Origin: Myxococcales bacterium
GTDB taxonomy: Bacteria; Myxococcota_A; Polyangia; Palsa-1104; JAEUJZ01
Direction of reading: 5' to 3'
Length of the DNA stretch: 64,000 nucleotides
Assembly: GCA_016794365.1 (NCBI GenBank)
Contig: JAEUKB010000097.1
Span: 1 to 64,000 of the forward strand
Shown here: positions 7,831-16,770 of the stretch, in pieces
How the letters are laid out: every line of letters begins with the position of its first letter
How positions within the stretch are numbered: the stretch's first letter is position 1
Position numbers and translations under genes: made by a program
The notes under the pieces: model-generated
Databases searched by the model: none
Told to the model about the DNA's origin: nothing
The model's input: only the letters and a program-made list of their open reading frames with translations

Positions 7831-9204
7831 CTATCGGATCGATTTCCGTCGCTGCATAGCGTCTCTGGCTTCCAGGATTGCCTTCGCAATTCCAGCTTGA
7901 AGGCTTGACTCAATGCACAGCTGCGAAAGCTCAGCGCCTGTACTGACCAAGGTCCGCGCCATCTCTGCACGCACTCCTGTTAGCATCACTTCGACCCCCA
8001 ACAGCTGCGCTGCGCGCGCAATGCGAATCAGACCCCCAGCCGCTGTGGCATCCATTCTGCGAACCCCGGTCACATCCAAGATCGCACGGCGTGCTCGCAA
8101 TGCCGTGACACCTTGAAGCAGGTTCTGCATCACTTGATCCAGACGAGTCTGATCCATCGTTCCCAGCAGCGGCATCACCACCACTTCATCCGTCACTGGA
8201 ATCAAGGGAGCGGCCAGCTCACGCAGCAGCTCTTCTTGCTGACGAATCAGCTCTCTTTGGGCGACTCCTTCTTGGGCCAGTGCGTGTGTCTGTTCGCTGG
8301 CAATCGCAGTTCCTAGGAGTCGTGTTCCAGCGCGCAGTGCTTCCACTTCAGGAATGGACCACGTCCGCCGAACGGTACACTCATCAAAGCCCATAAAGCC
8401 CCACAGCTTGCCAGCGACTTCAATCGGCAACACCACGATGGACACGATTCCTTGAGGCTCCAAGAGCGCACGCTCACTCTCTGGCATGGTCTCTACCAGT
8501 CCGTAGATGGACTGACCTTGCACCAGTGCAGAATTCCAGCGCTGCAATCCGGCCGCCGCGAAGGGAAGGTTCTGAAGCTCTGGATTGTCGATCTGCGGAC
8601 TGACTCCTTTTGCGCACCACTCATAGCGCTGACTACAGAGCCAGTCTCCGTCGGACATCGGCTGCATATCAAAGATGTAGACTCTGCTGACTTTGGTGGC
8701 TTCGCCCAGCAAACGGAGCACATGATCCACTTGCTCTGCCAGCCGACCACTGCCCAGGAAGCACTCTGCTGCGCCTCCGATTGCGAGCAGGATGTCATGA
8801 TAGGAAGACAGAGACTGCTCGATGTTGACATCCGCTGTGATGTCTTGCTTGTTGACGAGCACACAGGTTTCACCCGGCTGACGAAGCCAAGGAATCGCAC
8901 GCGTGCGGACCCAGCGTGGATCCTTTGGGGTGCCTTCCGCATGCCGATGTTCCGCTGTCTGTCCACTGAGCGCAGAGCGGATCACTTCACCGTCGGAAAA
9001 ACCAGTCCCAAGCAGCACATGAGAGCAGGCTTCATAGCGCATTCCCACCCTGAAGGCAGCGTCCTGTTTGTACGATTCCTGAACGCTGCACCACGCAGCA
9101 TTTAGAAACAGAATGTTCTGATGCGAATCAAGGATGGCCATGCAATCGGGAAGAGCATCGAGCAGTCCATAGACTTCGTTGGTAAGCGAAACGCCGGGCA
9201 TCAT
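7831..9204 (-). CDS. PAS-GAF-STAS regulator of the RsbR type
   Basis: Residues ~8-125 form a PAS domain (LLDALPDCMAILDSHQNILF). Residues ~130-300 form a GAF domain (VSIVVLPIEVAGKLWGFMGF). A short coiled segment rich in Gln/Glu follows, and residues ~332-445 are a STAS domain with the RsbR pattern VVVMPLLGTMDQTR, then ILDVTGVRRMDATAAGGLIR. The threonines in DVTGV and DATAAG sit where RsbR-family STAS domains are phosphorylated by RsbT. It likely belongs to a stressosome-like partner-switching module sensing signals through PAS/GAF. No RsbS, RsbT or RsbX gene is adjacent, so partners must be elsewhere. Confidence 0.85.
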   Translation of the reverse strand: MMPGVSLTNEVYGLLDALPDCMAILDSHQNILFLNAAWCSVQESYKQDAAFRVGMRYEACSHVLLGTGFSDGEVIRSALSGQTAEHRHAEGTPKDPRWVRTRAIPWLRQPGETCVLVNKQDITADVNIEQSLSSYHDILLAIGGAAECFLGSGRLAEQVDHVLRLLGEATKVSRVYIFDMQPMSDGDWLCSQRYEWCAKGVSPQIDNPELQNLPFAAAGLQRWNSALVQGQSIYGLVETMPESERALLEPQGIVSIVVLPIEVAGKLWGFMGFDECTVRRTWSIPEVEALRAGTRLLGTAIASEQTHALAQEGVAQRELIRQQEELLRELAAPLIPVTDEVVVMPLLGTMDQTRLDQVMQNLLQGVTALRARRAILDVTGVRRMDATAAGGLIRIARAAQLLGVEVMLTGVRAEMARTLVSTGAELSQLCIESSLQAGIAKAILEARDAMQRRKSIR

Positions 9205-9645
9205 CTCATGATACGATGCCGCGCACTCTGTTCGATCGAAAAGTCAGGGCGTACAAGCGCGATCAGCGGCTGTCGGACACTGTCTGTCGCTGTCTGTTTT
9301 CGACGAGCCGCTAATGGAACAGCGGGCGTACAAGCGGATGATCCACAAGTCCGACCCGCTGCGATTCCGTCTCAAGGTAGGAACGCCGAACCAATCCATG
9401 CTGTGAGCTGTACGCTGCTTTCGTTCAGTTTGGCAGCCTGTAGGAATCGGTACGGACATCCATTTATTTTGACACGATGTAAAATATATTTGTCAGACAA
9501 GCAACCGTAGACCCGATCACCGCTGTTGTACTGGCGCTCATTCCGTCGAGAACTGAAAAACATCAGGACTCCCGTCTGTGCGGCTATACAAGTGGGCTGG
9601 GCCCGTCCTACGTTCTGGACCTCACGACGAAAGGAATGGCCCGCC
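9205..9645. other. Divergent 441-bp intergenic region
   Basis: It separates the STAS gene (leftward) from the molybdenum hydroxylase genes (rightward) and so should hold both promoters. A TTGACA hexamer occurs at 9469-9474 beside the most AT-rich stretch (9460-9490), but no -10 match lies at the usual spacing, so I do not call a promoter. GTCTGTCGC-type short repeats occur near 9280-9295. No gene is visible. Confidence 0.4.
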
Positions 9646-10104
9646 ATGATCAAGCTCAACGTGAACGGCAAGCAACTGAACGTCGAAGCGACTCCTGATA
9701 CACCGCTTCTGTGGGTTCTGCGCGATGATCTTCAAATGACTGGAACCAAGTATGGCTGCGGAATGGCCATGTGCGGAGCCTGTACGGTCTGGGTAAACGG
9801 AGCGCCCACGCGTGCCTGTCAGACCCCTGTTTCAGCTGTTGTTGGCCAAAAAGTCACGACGGTGGAAGACATCGCGCAGACTCCAGCCGGAAAGGCCGTT
9901 CAGGCCGCGTGGCGAAAGCTTGATGTTGTGCAGTGTGGATTCTGTCAGTCCGGACAAATCATGGCGGCAGCGGCGCTCCTTGCGCGCAACAAGCGTCCGA
10001 CCGATGCAGAGATTGATGCGGCCATGGCCGGAAACATCTGTCGCTGCGCAACGTATGTTCGCATCCGTGCAGCCATCAAAGATGCGGCGTCCACCCTTCC
10101 GTAA
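9646..10104 (+). CDS. iorA: 2Fe-2S subunit of an IorAB-type molybdenum hydroxylase
   Basis: A small (152-residue) iron-sulfur subunit of the xanthine oxidase family. The plant-type 2Fe-2S cluster is bound by GCGMAMCGACTVWVNG plus a later Cys (ACQTP). The second cluster is bound by CGFCQSGQIM and NICRCATY. The frame is open from 9526, but MIKLNVNGK at 9646 is the family start, with AAGGA upstream. The next gene encodes a Tat-exported molybdopterin subunit, the arrangement of isoquinoline 1-oxidoreductase and related periplasmic aldehyde oxidoreductases. Electrons would pass from the molybdenum centre through these clusters to an acceptor. Substrate is not predictable; the gene symbol refers to the family. 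Confidence 0.85.
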   Translation: MIKLNVNGKQLNVEATPDTPLLWVLRDDLQMTGTKYGCGMAMCGACTVWVNGAPTRACQTPVSAVVGQKVTTVEDIAQTPAGKAVQAAWRKLDVVQCGFCQSGQIMAAAALLARNKRPTDAEIDAAMAGNICRCATYVRIRAAIKDAASTLP

Positions 10105-10116
10105 AGGAGTCCCGAC

Positions 10117-12339
10117 ATGAGCACTGAACAGCGAGCACTCCCTTCCAGCGATCCGAGCCGTCGTGACTTCTTCAAGATTGGTCTTGTCGCATCCGCAGGA
10201 CTCACCCTTGCGGCGCTGGTTCCGTCGGCACTGGCTGCCACAGGAGATCCAACCAAGTCCGCACCGGTGTTTGAACCGAATGCCTTTGTCCGCATCTCGG
10301 AAGACAACACCGTGACCGTGATGTGTAAGCACACCGAGATGGGACAGGGAACCTATACCGGACTGCCAACCATCGTCGCAGAAGAGCTGGATGCAGACTG
10401 GTCCCAGATTCGAGCGGAAGGTGCGCCTGCCAACGCAAAGCTCTACAACAACCTGTTCTGGGGCAAGGCACAGGGAACCGGCGGAAGCAGTGCGATTGCC
10501 AACTCCTTTGCGCAGCTTCGTCAAGCCGGAGCCACAGCGCGTGCCATGCTGATTGCAGCAGCTGCCAAGCAGTGGAATGTCGCAGCAGATTCGATCTCTG
10601 TTGCGAAGGGAGTCGTGCTGCACAAAGCATCAGGAAAGAAGGCGACGTTTGGTTCGCTTGCGAAGCTCGCAGCGACGATGCCAGTTCCTACTGATGTAAA
10701 GTTCAAAGATCCGAAACAGTATGTCTATGTTGGCAAAAAAGTTCCGCGAACGGACTCTGTAGCCAAGACCAGTGGCAGCGCGATCTTCACCCAAGATCTC
10801 AAGCTGCCAGGCATGCTGACTGCGCTGGTTGCGCATCCGCCGCGCTTTGGTGCCAAGGTCAAGACGTTTGATCCAACCAAGGCCAAAGCAGTCCGTGGTG
10901 TCGTCGCTGTGGTGGCCATTCCTACTGGTGTTGCGGTGGTGGCCAAGGACTTCTGGTCTGCCAAAAAAGGACGCGATGCACTGACGGTAGAATGGGATGA
11001 ATCGCAAGCGACGAAGACATCCTCCGCTGAGCTGATTACCCAGTACAGAGCGCTGGCCCAGACTCCGGGTGCAGTCGCTAAAAAAGTAGGCGATGCGGCA
11101 TCGACTCTTGCCAAGTGTACAAAGCGCGTCGATGCAGAGTTTGAGTTTCCGTTCCTCGCACATGCTTCGATGGAACCCCTCAACTGCGTGGTGCAGATTT
11201 CCAAAGACGGCTGCGAAGTCTGGAACGGCGAACAGAATCAGACTGGCGATCAGTTCGCGATCTCTGCTGCGCTGGGAATTCGTCCTGATCAAGTGAAGCT
11301 CAACCAGCTTTTTGTGGGTGGCAGCTTCGGGCGACGTGCGAATCCCAAGTCCGACTATCTGCTCGAAGCGGTGTCGATTGCCAAGGCCATCAACCAAGGT
11401 GCGACAGCCGGAGTTCCGGTCAAGATGCTGTGGACGCGCGAAGATGACATGGCCGGAGGCTACTACCGTCCGCTCTATGTTCATCGGATCAGCGCGGGGG
11501 TTGATGCACAAGGAAAGCCGCTGGCATGGCAGCAGCGTATCGTCGGACAGTCGATTGCAGCAGGCACTCCCTTTGAGCCGATGATGGTCCAAAACGGAGT
11601 CGATGTGACCTCTGTGGAAGGAGCCGCCAACCTTCCGTACGCGATTCCCAACCTGCAAGTCGAGCTTCACTCTCCGCGCGTAGGAATCCCGATTCAGTGG
11701 TGGCGCTCGGTTGGATCCACGCACACTGCGTTTTCCACAGAGACGATCATGGATGATCTGGCCAAGCTCGCAGGAAAGGATCCGGTCGCATTCCGTACCG
11801 AGCTGCTGGCCAAGTTTCCGCGACATCTCTCTGTGATGAAGCTCGCAGCGGACAAGGCAGGCTGGGGCAAGCCGCTGGCTCCTGGAAAGCCCGGTGAGCG
11901 TCGCGGTCGCGGCATCGCAGTTCACGAGTCCTTCAATACGTTTGTTGCGCAAGTGGCGGAAGTCACGGTGGCTTCTGATGGTTCCTTTACCGTCGATCGC
12001 GTGGTCTGTGCGGTGGACTGCGGAATCATCATCAATCCCGATGTGGTGGTCGCACAGATGGAAGGAGGAATCGGTTACGGACTGTCTGCGGCACTGTCTG
12101 GATCGATTACGCTGACCGATGGTGTGGTGGATCAGTCCAACTTCCATGACTATCCGGTGCTGCGACTTCCAGAGATGCCGAAAGTAGAAGTACACACCGT
12201 GGCCTCGACGGAAAATCCCACCGGAGTGGGAGAGCCGGCAACACCAGTCATTGCGCCTGCGGTAGGCAACGCGCTGTTTGCGGCCACAGGAAAGCGACTC
12301 CGAAAGCTGCCGTTTCAAACGAGCGAGCTAAAAGCGTAG
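10117..12339 (+). CDS. iorB: Molybdopterin-binding subunit of an IorAB-type hydroxylase (Tat-exported)
   Basis: The 740-residue protein starts with a twin-arginine signal (PSRRDFFKIGLVASAGLTL). It lies 12 bases after the iron-sulfur subunit gene, so the two are co-transcribed. Family landmarks are HTEMGQGTYTGLPTIVAEEL near the N-terminus, LFVGGSFGRRANPKSDY in the middle, VVCAVDCGIIINPDVVVAQM and a C-terminal GVGEPATPVIAPA segment carrying the catalytic Glu. The size and domain order match isoquinoline 1-oxidoreductase beta subunits. Export would be of the folded, cofactor-loaded complex, with the small subunit carried along. No c-type cytochrome subunit follows, unlike several characterised members; the next gene is an unrelated lipoprotein. 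Confidence 0.88.
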   Translation: MSTEQRALPSSDPSRRDFFKIGLVASAGLTLAALVPSALAATGDPTKSAPVFEPNAFVRISEDNTVTVMCKHTEMGQGTYTGLPTIVAEELDADWSQIRAEGAPANAKLYNNLFWGKAQGTGGSSAIANSFAQLRQAGATARAMLIAAAAKQWNVAADSISVAKGVVLHKASGKKATFGSLAKLAATMPVPTDVKFKDPKQYVYVGKKVPRTDSVAKTSGSAIFTQDLKLPGMLTALVAHPPRFGAKVKTFDPTKAKAVRGVVAVVAIPTGVAVVAKDFWSAKKGRDALTVEWDESQATKTSSAELITQYRALAQTPGAVAKKVGDAASTLAKCTKRVDAEFEFPFLAHASMEPLNCVVQISKDGCEVWNGEQNQTGDQFAISAALGIRPDQVKLNQLFVGGSFGRRANPKSDYLLEAVSIAKAINQGATAGVPVKMLWTREDDMAGGYYRPLYVHRISAGVDAQGKPLAWQQRIVGQSIAAGTPFEPMMVQNGVDVTSVEGAANLPYAIPNLQVELHSPRVGIPIQWWRSVGSTHTAFSTETIMDDLAKLAGKDPVAFRTELLAKFPRHLSVMKLAADKAGWGKPLAPGKPGERRGRGIAVHESFNTFVAQVAEVTVASDGSFTVDRVVCAVDCGIIINPDVVVAQMEGGIGYGLSAALSGSITLTDGVVDQSNFHDYPVLRLPEMPKVEVHTVASTENPTGVGEPATPVIAPAVGNALFAATGKRLRKLPFQTSELKA

Positions 12340-12386
12340 GAAGCGCCAAAACGAGACAGACAGACAGAGAAAGGAAAAGGTCTTCG

Positions 12387-13250
12387 ATGCGCAGACTCAC
12401 AGCCATTTGGAAGCATGCAACTCCGCTGCTTCTGGCTCTTCTTTTGCCGCTGTATGGAAGCTGTAACAAAGACAGCCGAGATGTCAGCTACAGCGACGAA
12501 AATGACCTGGGTCTCGTGACCGATCTGCGCATCGGACCTCGGCCTCCTGATCTGCTTCCTCCGCCGGATCTGTCCGCGCCAGATGTGCATGTGGTGATCA
12601 CCGCAGACAACGCGTATGCCTTCGGTTGGGGCTATGCGGATCGCGTCACCAAGCTCAATGGACGACCGATGACTGTGCTCGCGGCAGACATCTTCAACTG
12701 TCCCATCGGAGTCGGTCCCGAAGCCTATGACATTCCGGCCAAAGATGCGCCCGATGACAGCTATCTGTACATCGTGGCGTGGGCCGATGACGCCACCACC
12801 CAAGGTGTGATCGGACAGTTTGATCGAAGAGGACTCCCCATCTACACAGGCGACGGAGACTGGGAAGTCTGCGCGACCGGAATGTTCTACGACACCGGCG
12901 CAGCAGGAGGCGGTCCCAGCATCGAGATCGTCAATCAAGAGATCACGCGCTGCAACACGGGATCAGGAAGTCCATCCACCACCAGCGCAGGCTGGGTCAA
13001 CAGCAAGGGAGCGATTACCAAGAATGCAGTAGGAATCCTCGCGGTCGGCGAAGACAACAGCATGTCCGGTGGAGACTTCCCAGTTGTCTGTCAGATGGAT
13101 GCAACCGGAAAGCGTGGCGTCGATTCCAGTGCTCGCTGGATGTGGTACAGCCCCGACGGAAAGAGCCCGTTCAGACACAGCGGAGGACACAATCCAACCC
13201 GCGCATTCCTCATCTTCCGGCTGCCCAGCAAAGTCATCGTCATCGGCTAA
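12387..13250 (+). CDS. Putative lipoprotein with Asp/Pro-rich linker
   Basis: The signal peptide has a long Leu core and a lipobox ending LYGSC (Cys26). An acidic, proline-rich linker follows (PRPPDLLPPPDLS), the style seen in many myxobacterial outer-membrane lipoproteins. The mature domain (residues ~70-287) is Gly/Asp/Trp-rich, with paired cysteines near residues 105, 152 and 193 that could form disulfides. I recognise no family. It lies 47 bases after the molybdenum hydroxylase operon and could be transcribed with it. An AAGG ribosome site precedes the ATG. Confidence 0.6.
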   Translation: MRRLTAIWKHATPLLLALLLPLYGSCNKDSRDVSYSDENDLGLVTDLRIGPRPPDLLPPPDLSAPDVHVVITADNAYAFGWGYADRVTKLNGRPMTVLAADIFNCPIGVGPEAYDIPAKDAPDDSYLYIVAWADDATTQGVIGQFDRRGLPIYTGDGDWEVCATGMFYDTGAAGGGPSIEIVNQEITRCNTGSGSPSTTSAGWVNSKGAITKNAVGILAVGEDNSMSGGDFPVVCQMDATGKRGVDSSARWMWYSPDGKSPFRHSGGHNPTRAFLIFRLPSKVIVIG

Positions 13251-13372
13251 CAGAAGACTCAGTCACAGCGACGCGGTCACAGCGACTCCGCAGACTGTCC
13301 CTGGACGGTCTGGCCCCCGATTCCCCTACCCCACACCACGATGTACGAATTCCTGCGCAGACCTTCATTTTG

Positions 13373-14212
13373 CTAGATGTCCGCAACCGCTACGCTGTGG
13401 GTGTCGCTGCCGCTGGCGCAGTCTCCGCTGGTCAGTCCGGTGGTGTTGGGAATGCCGATGCGACTGGCGAACTGACCGTTGCCTGCGTTTTGAAACAGAG
13501 AAAAGGAATCGCCGCTCCCGCTGGTCAGGAGGTCAGGCAAGCCGTCTCCGTTTACATCTGCGACTTTGATCGACATCGCTTGCGCGGGAATCTCAAAGGT
13601 CTGCGGCAAGCGATACGTTCCGTCTCCCAGTCCGTACAGCACGCTCAGGATTCCGCCGGTCAGGCTGTTCGATGTGGTCAGCGCGGGCGTAGAAACCACC
13701 GCCAGATCCATCACCGAGTCTCCGTTCAAGTCCGCCGCCAGCAGATCCGATCCACTCGCCGCCAGGCTGATGTCGTGACGGCTCATCCGCAGACCGAGCG
13801 GCAGCGTCTCTGTTCGATGATCCGTTGCACCCAGGTTGGAAATCCAGATGCTGCCACTGGCTTGCTCGCTCGCGTCCGCAGACAGACCCAAGACACCGAT
13901 GCTGGTGACCTGGCTCGGATCAACCCCCGGCGGCGGCAGCACCCGAAACGTCCGAGGCAGCTCGCCCCCTTCTTCAGTCGCACCACGTCGGAGCGCTGCC
14001 AGCGGCTCATCGCTGATCGAATAGCGCCACTCGATTGCATAGCTGCTGTAGCTGCCCGAGCCTTCGACGCGCACATCCAGACACGCACCGTCTACGCCAC
14101 GACAGACCGGCGCGCACGATGTTCCGACCGTCAGTAGCGAACCGCACAGCGAAGCAGCAAGAAGGAGCGTCCGTCCTCGGAGCGCCAGCGAACGTCTGAT
14201 CATGGCAGCCAT
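13373..14212 (-). CDS. FG-GAP/VCBS-repeat lipoprotein, apparently cut short
   Basis: A signal peptide ends near VGTSC, giving a lipoprotein. The C-terminal half holds FG-GAP/VCBS-type calcium-binding units: LLAADLNGDSVMDLAVVST, then IKVADVNGDGLPDLLTSGS. The chain ends HSVAVADI and a stop, exactly where a third ADxNGDGxxDL unit should begin, and the in-frame sequence after the stop shows no continuation. The protein is therefore probably truncated, though a short natural form is possible. Its start overlaps the end of the PEGA gene by 13 bases, so the two are translationally coupled. An internal ATG at 14203 is an alternative start. Confidence 0.65.
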   Translation of the reverse strand: MAAMIRRSLALRGRTLLLAASLCGSLLTVGTSCAPVCRGVDGACLDVRVEGSGSYSSYAIEWRYSISDEPLAALRRGATEEGGELPRTFRVLPPPGVDPSQVTSIGVLGLSADASEQASGSIWISNLGATDHRTETLPLGLRMSRHDISLAASGSDLLAADLNGDSVMDLAVVSTPALTTSNSLTGGILSVLYGLGDGTYRLPQTFEIPAQAMSIKVADVNGDGLPDLLTSGSGDSFSLFQNAGNGQFASRIGIPNTTGLTSGDCASGSDTHSVAVADI

Positions 14213-15630
14213 CCCACCTTGTCATGCGATTGAGGAATCAAACCAACCAACAGTCCCGTCGTCAGCGCCGCAGCAGCCACGGAAACCCCGACCCATAGCC
14301 AGACGCGACGATGAATCGGCGTCTTCGGTTTTTCGGTGCGCACCACCGTCTGTGTCAGCGGCTCCAGCACCAAGTCCAGCGTCAGTGTCTGCGACGCCGG
14401 CAGCGTAACCTCGGTATGAACCGGACGATAGCCCGCTGCCCGAACCATCAGCTGGACCGGATCCGCCCAGAGCTGTCGTCGCAGCGGTGTCATCCCCAGC
14501 CGGTTTTTCCCCGACAGCACTTCCGCCGAGACAGGCTGCGTCGTCACCGATAGCGTGCTGCTCTTTCGCTTGAGCGCTTCCGCAAGCAGCGACGGGAGCG
14601 TTCGACCCAGCAGGTTCACCACATCCGCCGCCGAGCAGCGCGGACACTTGGACTCCACCACCGCCGCTGGATCGGCGATGTCGCGATGACGCACCGTCAG
14701 CTTGAGCAGATAACCGTCCCCTTTTTCGATGCGCCGCAGCGACGCATGCAGGATGTACTCGACATCGGCTTTCTGCGCGAGCAGCTGCTGACAGTTGGCT
14801 TTGCCGACACAGTCGCGCAGGTGCGGAGCCGACAGCAGCGCTTGCTCGAACGGCAAAACGGTCTGCTCGACGGAACGCACCGACTGCTCAATCACCGTCG
14901 TCAGCTCCGCCTTCGCTTCCGGCAGCGTCGTGGCAAGGTCACTCACCGTCAGGATCGCAGGCAGCAGCGACAGCAGCAGCGTTCCCGTCGAGCGATCAAA
15001 GCGCGCCTCGAACTGTCGTCCTGCCGAAACCGTGACAGGTCCGCTGAGCCGCTTGCTGGGATACTCAATCGCCAGCCGATGATCTCCCGGCGACAGCAGC
15101 AGCGGCGACGACAGCGGCAGCACACCAACGATTCGCTCATCGACGGAAACCAGCGCACCCGGATCCGCCAGCAGCGTCACCCGTCCCGCCGGAGGCATCG
15201 TCCCCGCCATCACGTTCTGCACCAGATCCGTCATCGCTTCGTCGGGCTTGCGCGCCGGATCGAGCAGATAGCGTCGCAGCAGATCCTGCGCTTCCAAGGT
15301 TCGCTGCTCGGCGAGCGCCAGTCGTCCCAGATGAAGCAGCCCTTCGGCACTTGGAGCCAGACGAAACGACTCCGACAGCGCCGCGTAGGCCCGCGAAAAG
15401 TCACGCTCACTCAGCGCTGAAAGTCCCTGCTCTGCCAGCTTTTCCGACGGAGAAAGCTGCGTCGGCGGTGGCTTCCGAGGCTTCGCCAGCACGCGCTGCA
15501 TCGGGAAACAGCAAGCCCAAAGAACCAAGCTCGTCCACAGCGCGACAAGCCGCGACACCCACATCGAGCGCAGACGGCAAGGTCCAACCGACCACCGTCC
15601 CCCTCGCTCGATCAAGTGCCGCGCAGACAT
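14200..15630 (-). CDS. PEGA-domain and TPR envelope protein
   Basis: The N-terminus has a signal-like segment (SRLVALWTSLVLWACCF), best read from a Met at 15564; the upstream start at 15630 is less likely. TPR-like helices follow (GLSALSERDFSRAYAALSES). Two PEGA-type beta modules are visible: GRVTLLADPGALVSVDERIV, and TLSVTTQPVSAEVLSGKNRL followed by the RAAGYRP turn. Between them is a region resembling periplasmic regulators that report on a sum (CVGKANCQQLLAQKADVEYI). A transmembrane helix near the C-terminus (WLWVGVSVAAAALTTGLLVG) ends the protein. This architecture is typical of Myxococcota envelope proteins of unknown role. It is the first gene of a pair with the FG-GAP protein. Confidence 0.75.
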   Translation of the reverse strand: MSARHLIERGGRWSVGPCRLRSMWVSRLVALWTSLVLWACCFPMQRVLAKPRKPPPTQLSPSEKLAEQGLSALSERDFSRAYAALSESFRLAPSAEGLLHLGRLALAEQRTLEAQDLLRRYLLDPARKPDEAMTDLVQNVMAGTMPPAGRVTLLADPGALVSVDERIVGVLPLSSPLLLSPGDHRLAIEYPSKRLSGPVTVSAGRQFEARFDRSTGTLLLSLLPAILTVSDLATTLPEAKAELTTVIEQSVRSVEQTVLPFEQALLSAPHLRDCVGKANCQQLLAQKADVEYILHASLRRIEKGDGYLLKLTVRHRDIADPAAVVESKCPRCSAADVVNLLGRTLPSLLAEALKRKSSTLSVTTQPVSAEVLSGKNRLGMTPLRRQLWADPVQLMVRAAGYRPVHTEVTLPASQTLTLDLVLEPLTQTVVRTEKPKTPIHRRVWLWVGVSVAAAALTTGLLVGLIPQSHDKVGWLP

Positions 15631-15703
15631 GGCTAGGTCGTCAGCTTAGCACGTTACCGCGAGCAGACGCTCCGGCGTTCCGCTTGTGCTACGGTGCTGC
15701 GCC

Positions 15704-16543
15704 ATGGCCTCGCAAACACCTCTCGCTGCACCGACCGAACGCGACAGCTCCATCCTGATTGCCACCTGGAACGTCAACTCTCTGCGCATGCGCTGGGACC
15801 GACTGACCGCCTGGCTCGCCGACAAGCGCCCCGACGTGCTGTGCCTGCAAGAAATCAAGATGCAGGACGCCGACTTTCCCACCTTGGAGCTACACAGCGC
15901 CGGATATCACGCCATCTGCCACGGACAGAAGACCTACAACGGTGTCGCCATCTTAAGCCGCACAGAGCACGGTGCCCCCGAGCGCGTCGAGCGCGGCATG
16001 AACGACGGCGATCCTGACGCGGAATCCCGGCTCATCCTCGCCACCATTCCCGGACTGAACCTGCGCGTCGGATCGGTCTATGTCCCAAACGGTCAAGCCG
16101 TCGATGCCGACAAATACGACTACAAGCTGCGCTGGCTGAAGCGCTTCCGCAGCTACCTCGACCGAAGCTGTAACCCAAGCGAAGCGCTGGCCTTGTGTGG
16201 CGACTACAACATTGCGCCAGGCGACGACGATGTTCACGATCCCGAGGTCTGGCGCGACACCGTCATCTGTCATCCCGACGCACGCGCAGGCCTACAAGCG
16301 CTGCTCGACTTTGGGCTCATCGACACGCTGCGCAAAGTGCATCCCGAAGGCCGAATCTTTAGCTACTGGGACTATCGCGGCCTGTCGTTTCCCAAAAACC
16401 TCGGCATTCGCATCGATCACATCCTGGCGACACCGACGCTGGCCGCGCGCTGTCAGCGAGCCGAAGTCGATCGCCAGGCCCGAAAAGGCGAAAAACCGTC
16501 CGATCACGCGCCCGTTCAGGTCTGGTTTGGCCAAGCTCCGTAA
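15704..16543 (+). CDS. xthA: Exodeoxyribonuclease III
   Basis: The protein shows the exonuclease III/AP endonuclease fold with all key motifs: ATWNVNSLRMR (metal-site Asn), LCLQEIKMQDADFP (metal-binding Glu), GSVYVPNGQ, CGDYNIAP (catalytic Asp/Asn) and SDHAPVQVWF (catalytic Asp-His pair). It cleaves DNA at abasic sites and degrades 3' ends during base excision repair in the cytoplasm. About 280 residues is normal. The frame is open from 15686; the ATG at 15704 gives the better start. It lies just upstream of the initiator tRNA and ruvC. Confidence 0.93.
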   Translation: MASQTPLAAPTERDSSILIATWNVNSLRMRWDRLTAWLADKRPDVLCLQEIKMQDADFPTLELHSAGYHAICHGQKTYNGVAILSRTEHGAPERVERGMNDGDPDAESRLILATIPGLNLRVGSVYVPNGQAVDADKYDYKLRWLKRFRSYLDRSCNPSEALALCGDYNIAPGDDDVHDPEVWRDTVICHPDARAGLQALLDFGLIDTLRKVHPEGRIFSYWDYRGLSFPKNLGIRIDHILATPTLAARCQRAEVDRQARKGEKPSDHAPVQVWFGQAP

Positions 16544-16580
16544 ACATTCAGCAGAAATCGCAGAAATCGAAAATAAACGG

Positions 16581-16608
16581 TTGACGCTTCGCCAAAATCA
16601 GGTAGAGT
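16581..16608 (+). promoter_or_regulatory. Promoter of the initiator tRNA
   Basis: TTGACG is followed, after a 16-base spacer, by TAGAGT, a good sigma-70-like -35/-10 pair. The predicted transcription start would be 10 to 15 bases before the tRNA. The tRNA-Phe promoter in this window has a very similar pair (TTGACC, 17 bases, TAGGGT). Confidence 0.6.
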
Positions 16609-16626
16609 CCCTCTCACCTCAGTTGT

Positions 16627-16700
<74 letters not shown>

Positions 16701-16703
16701 CTC

Positions 16704-16737
16704 AAAAGCAGAAGCCAAAAGCTTCTGCTTTTTTTTT
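16704..16737 (+). terminator. Intrinsic terminator after tRNA-fMet
   Basis: A stem AAGCAGAAGC/GCTTCTGCTT with a short A-rich loop is followed by a run of about nine T, a strong rho-independent terminator. It separates the tRNA from ruvC. Confidence 0.9.
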
Positions 16738-16770
16738 GCCCAAATTGCCGCGTGCCCAAATGATGCCGAC

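Noticed and set aside
9469..9490. TTGACA near 9469 as a promoter
   Set aside because: No -10-like hexamer lies at 15-19 bases; the TATATT seen is only 10 bases away.
10630..12318. 562-residue minus-strand open frame opposite the IorB-type gene
   Set aside because: It is the shadow of a strongly recognisable molybdenum hydroxylase gene, with His/Arg-rich composition and no motif.
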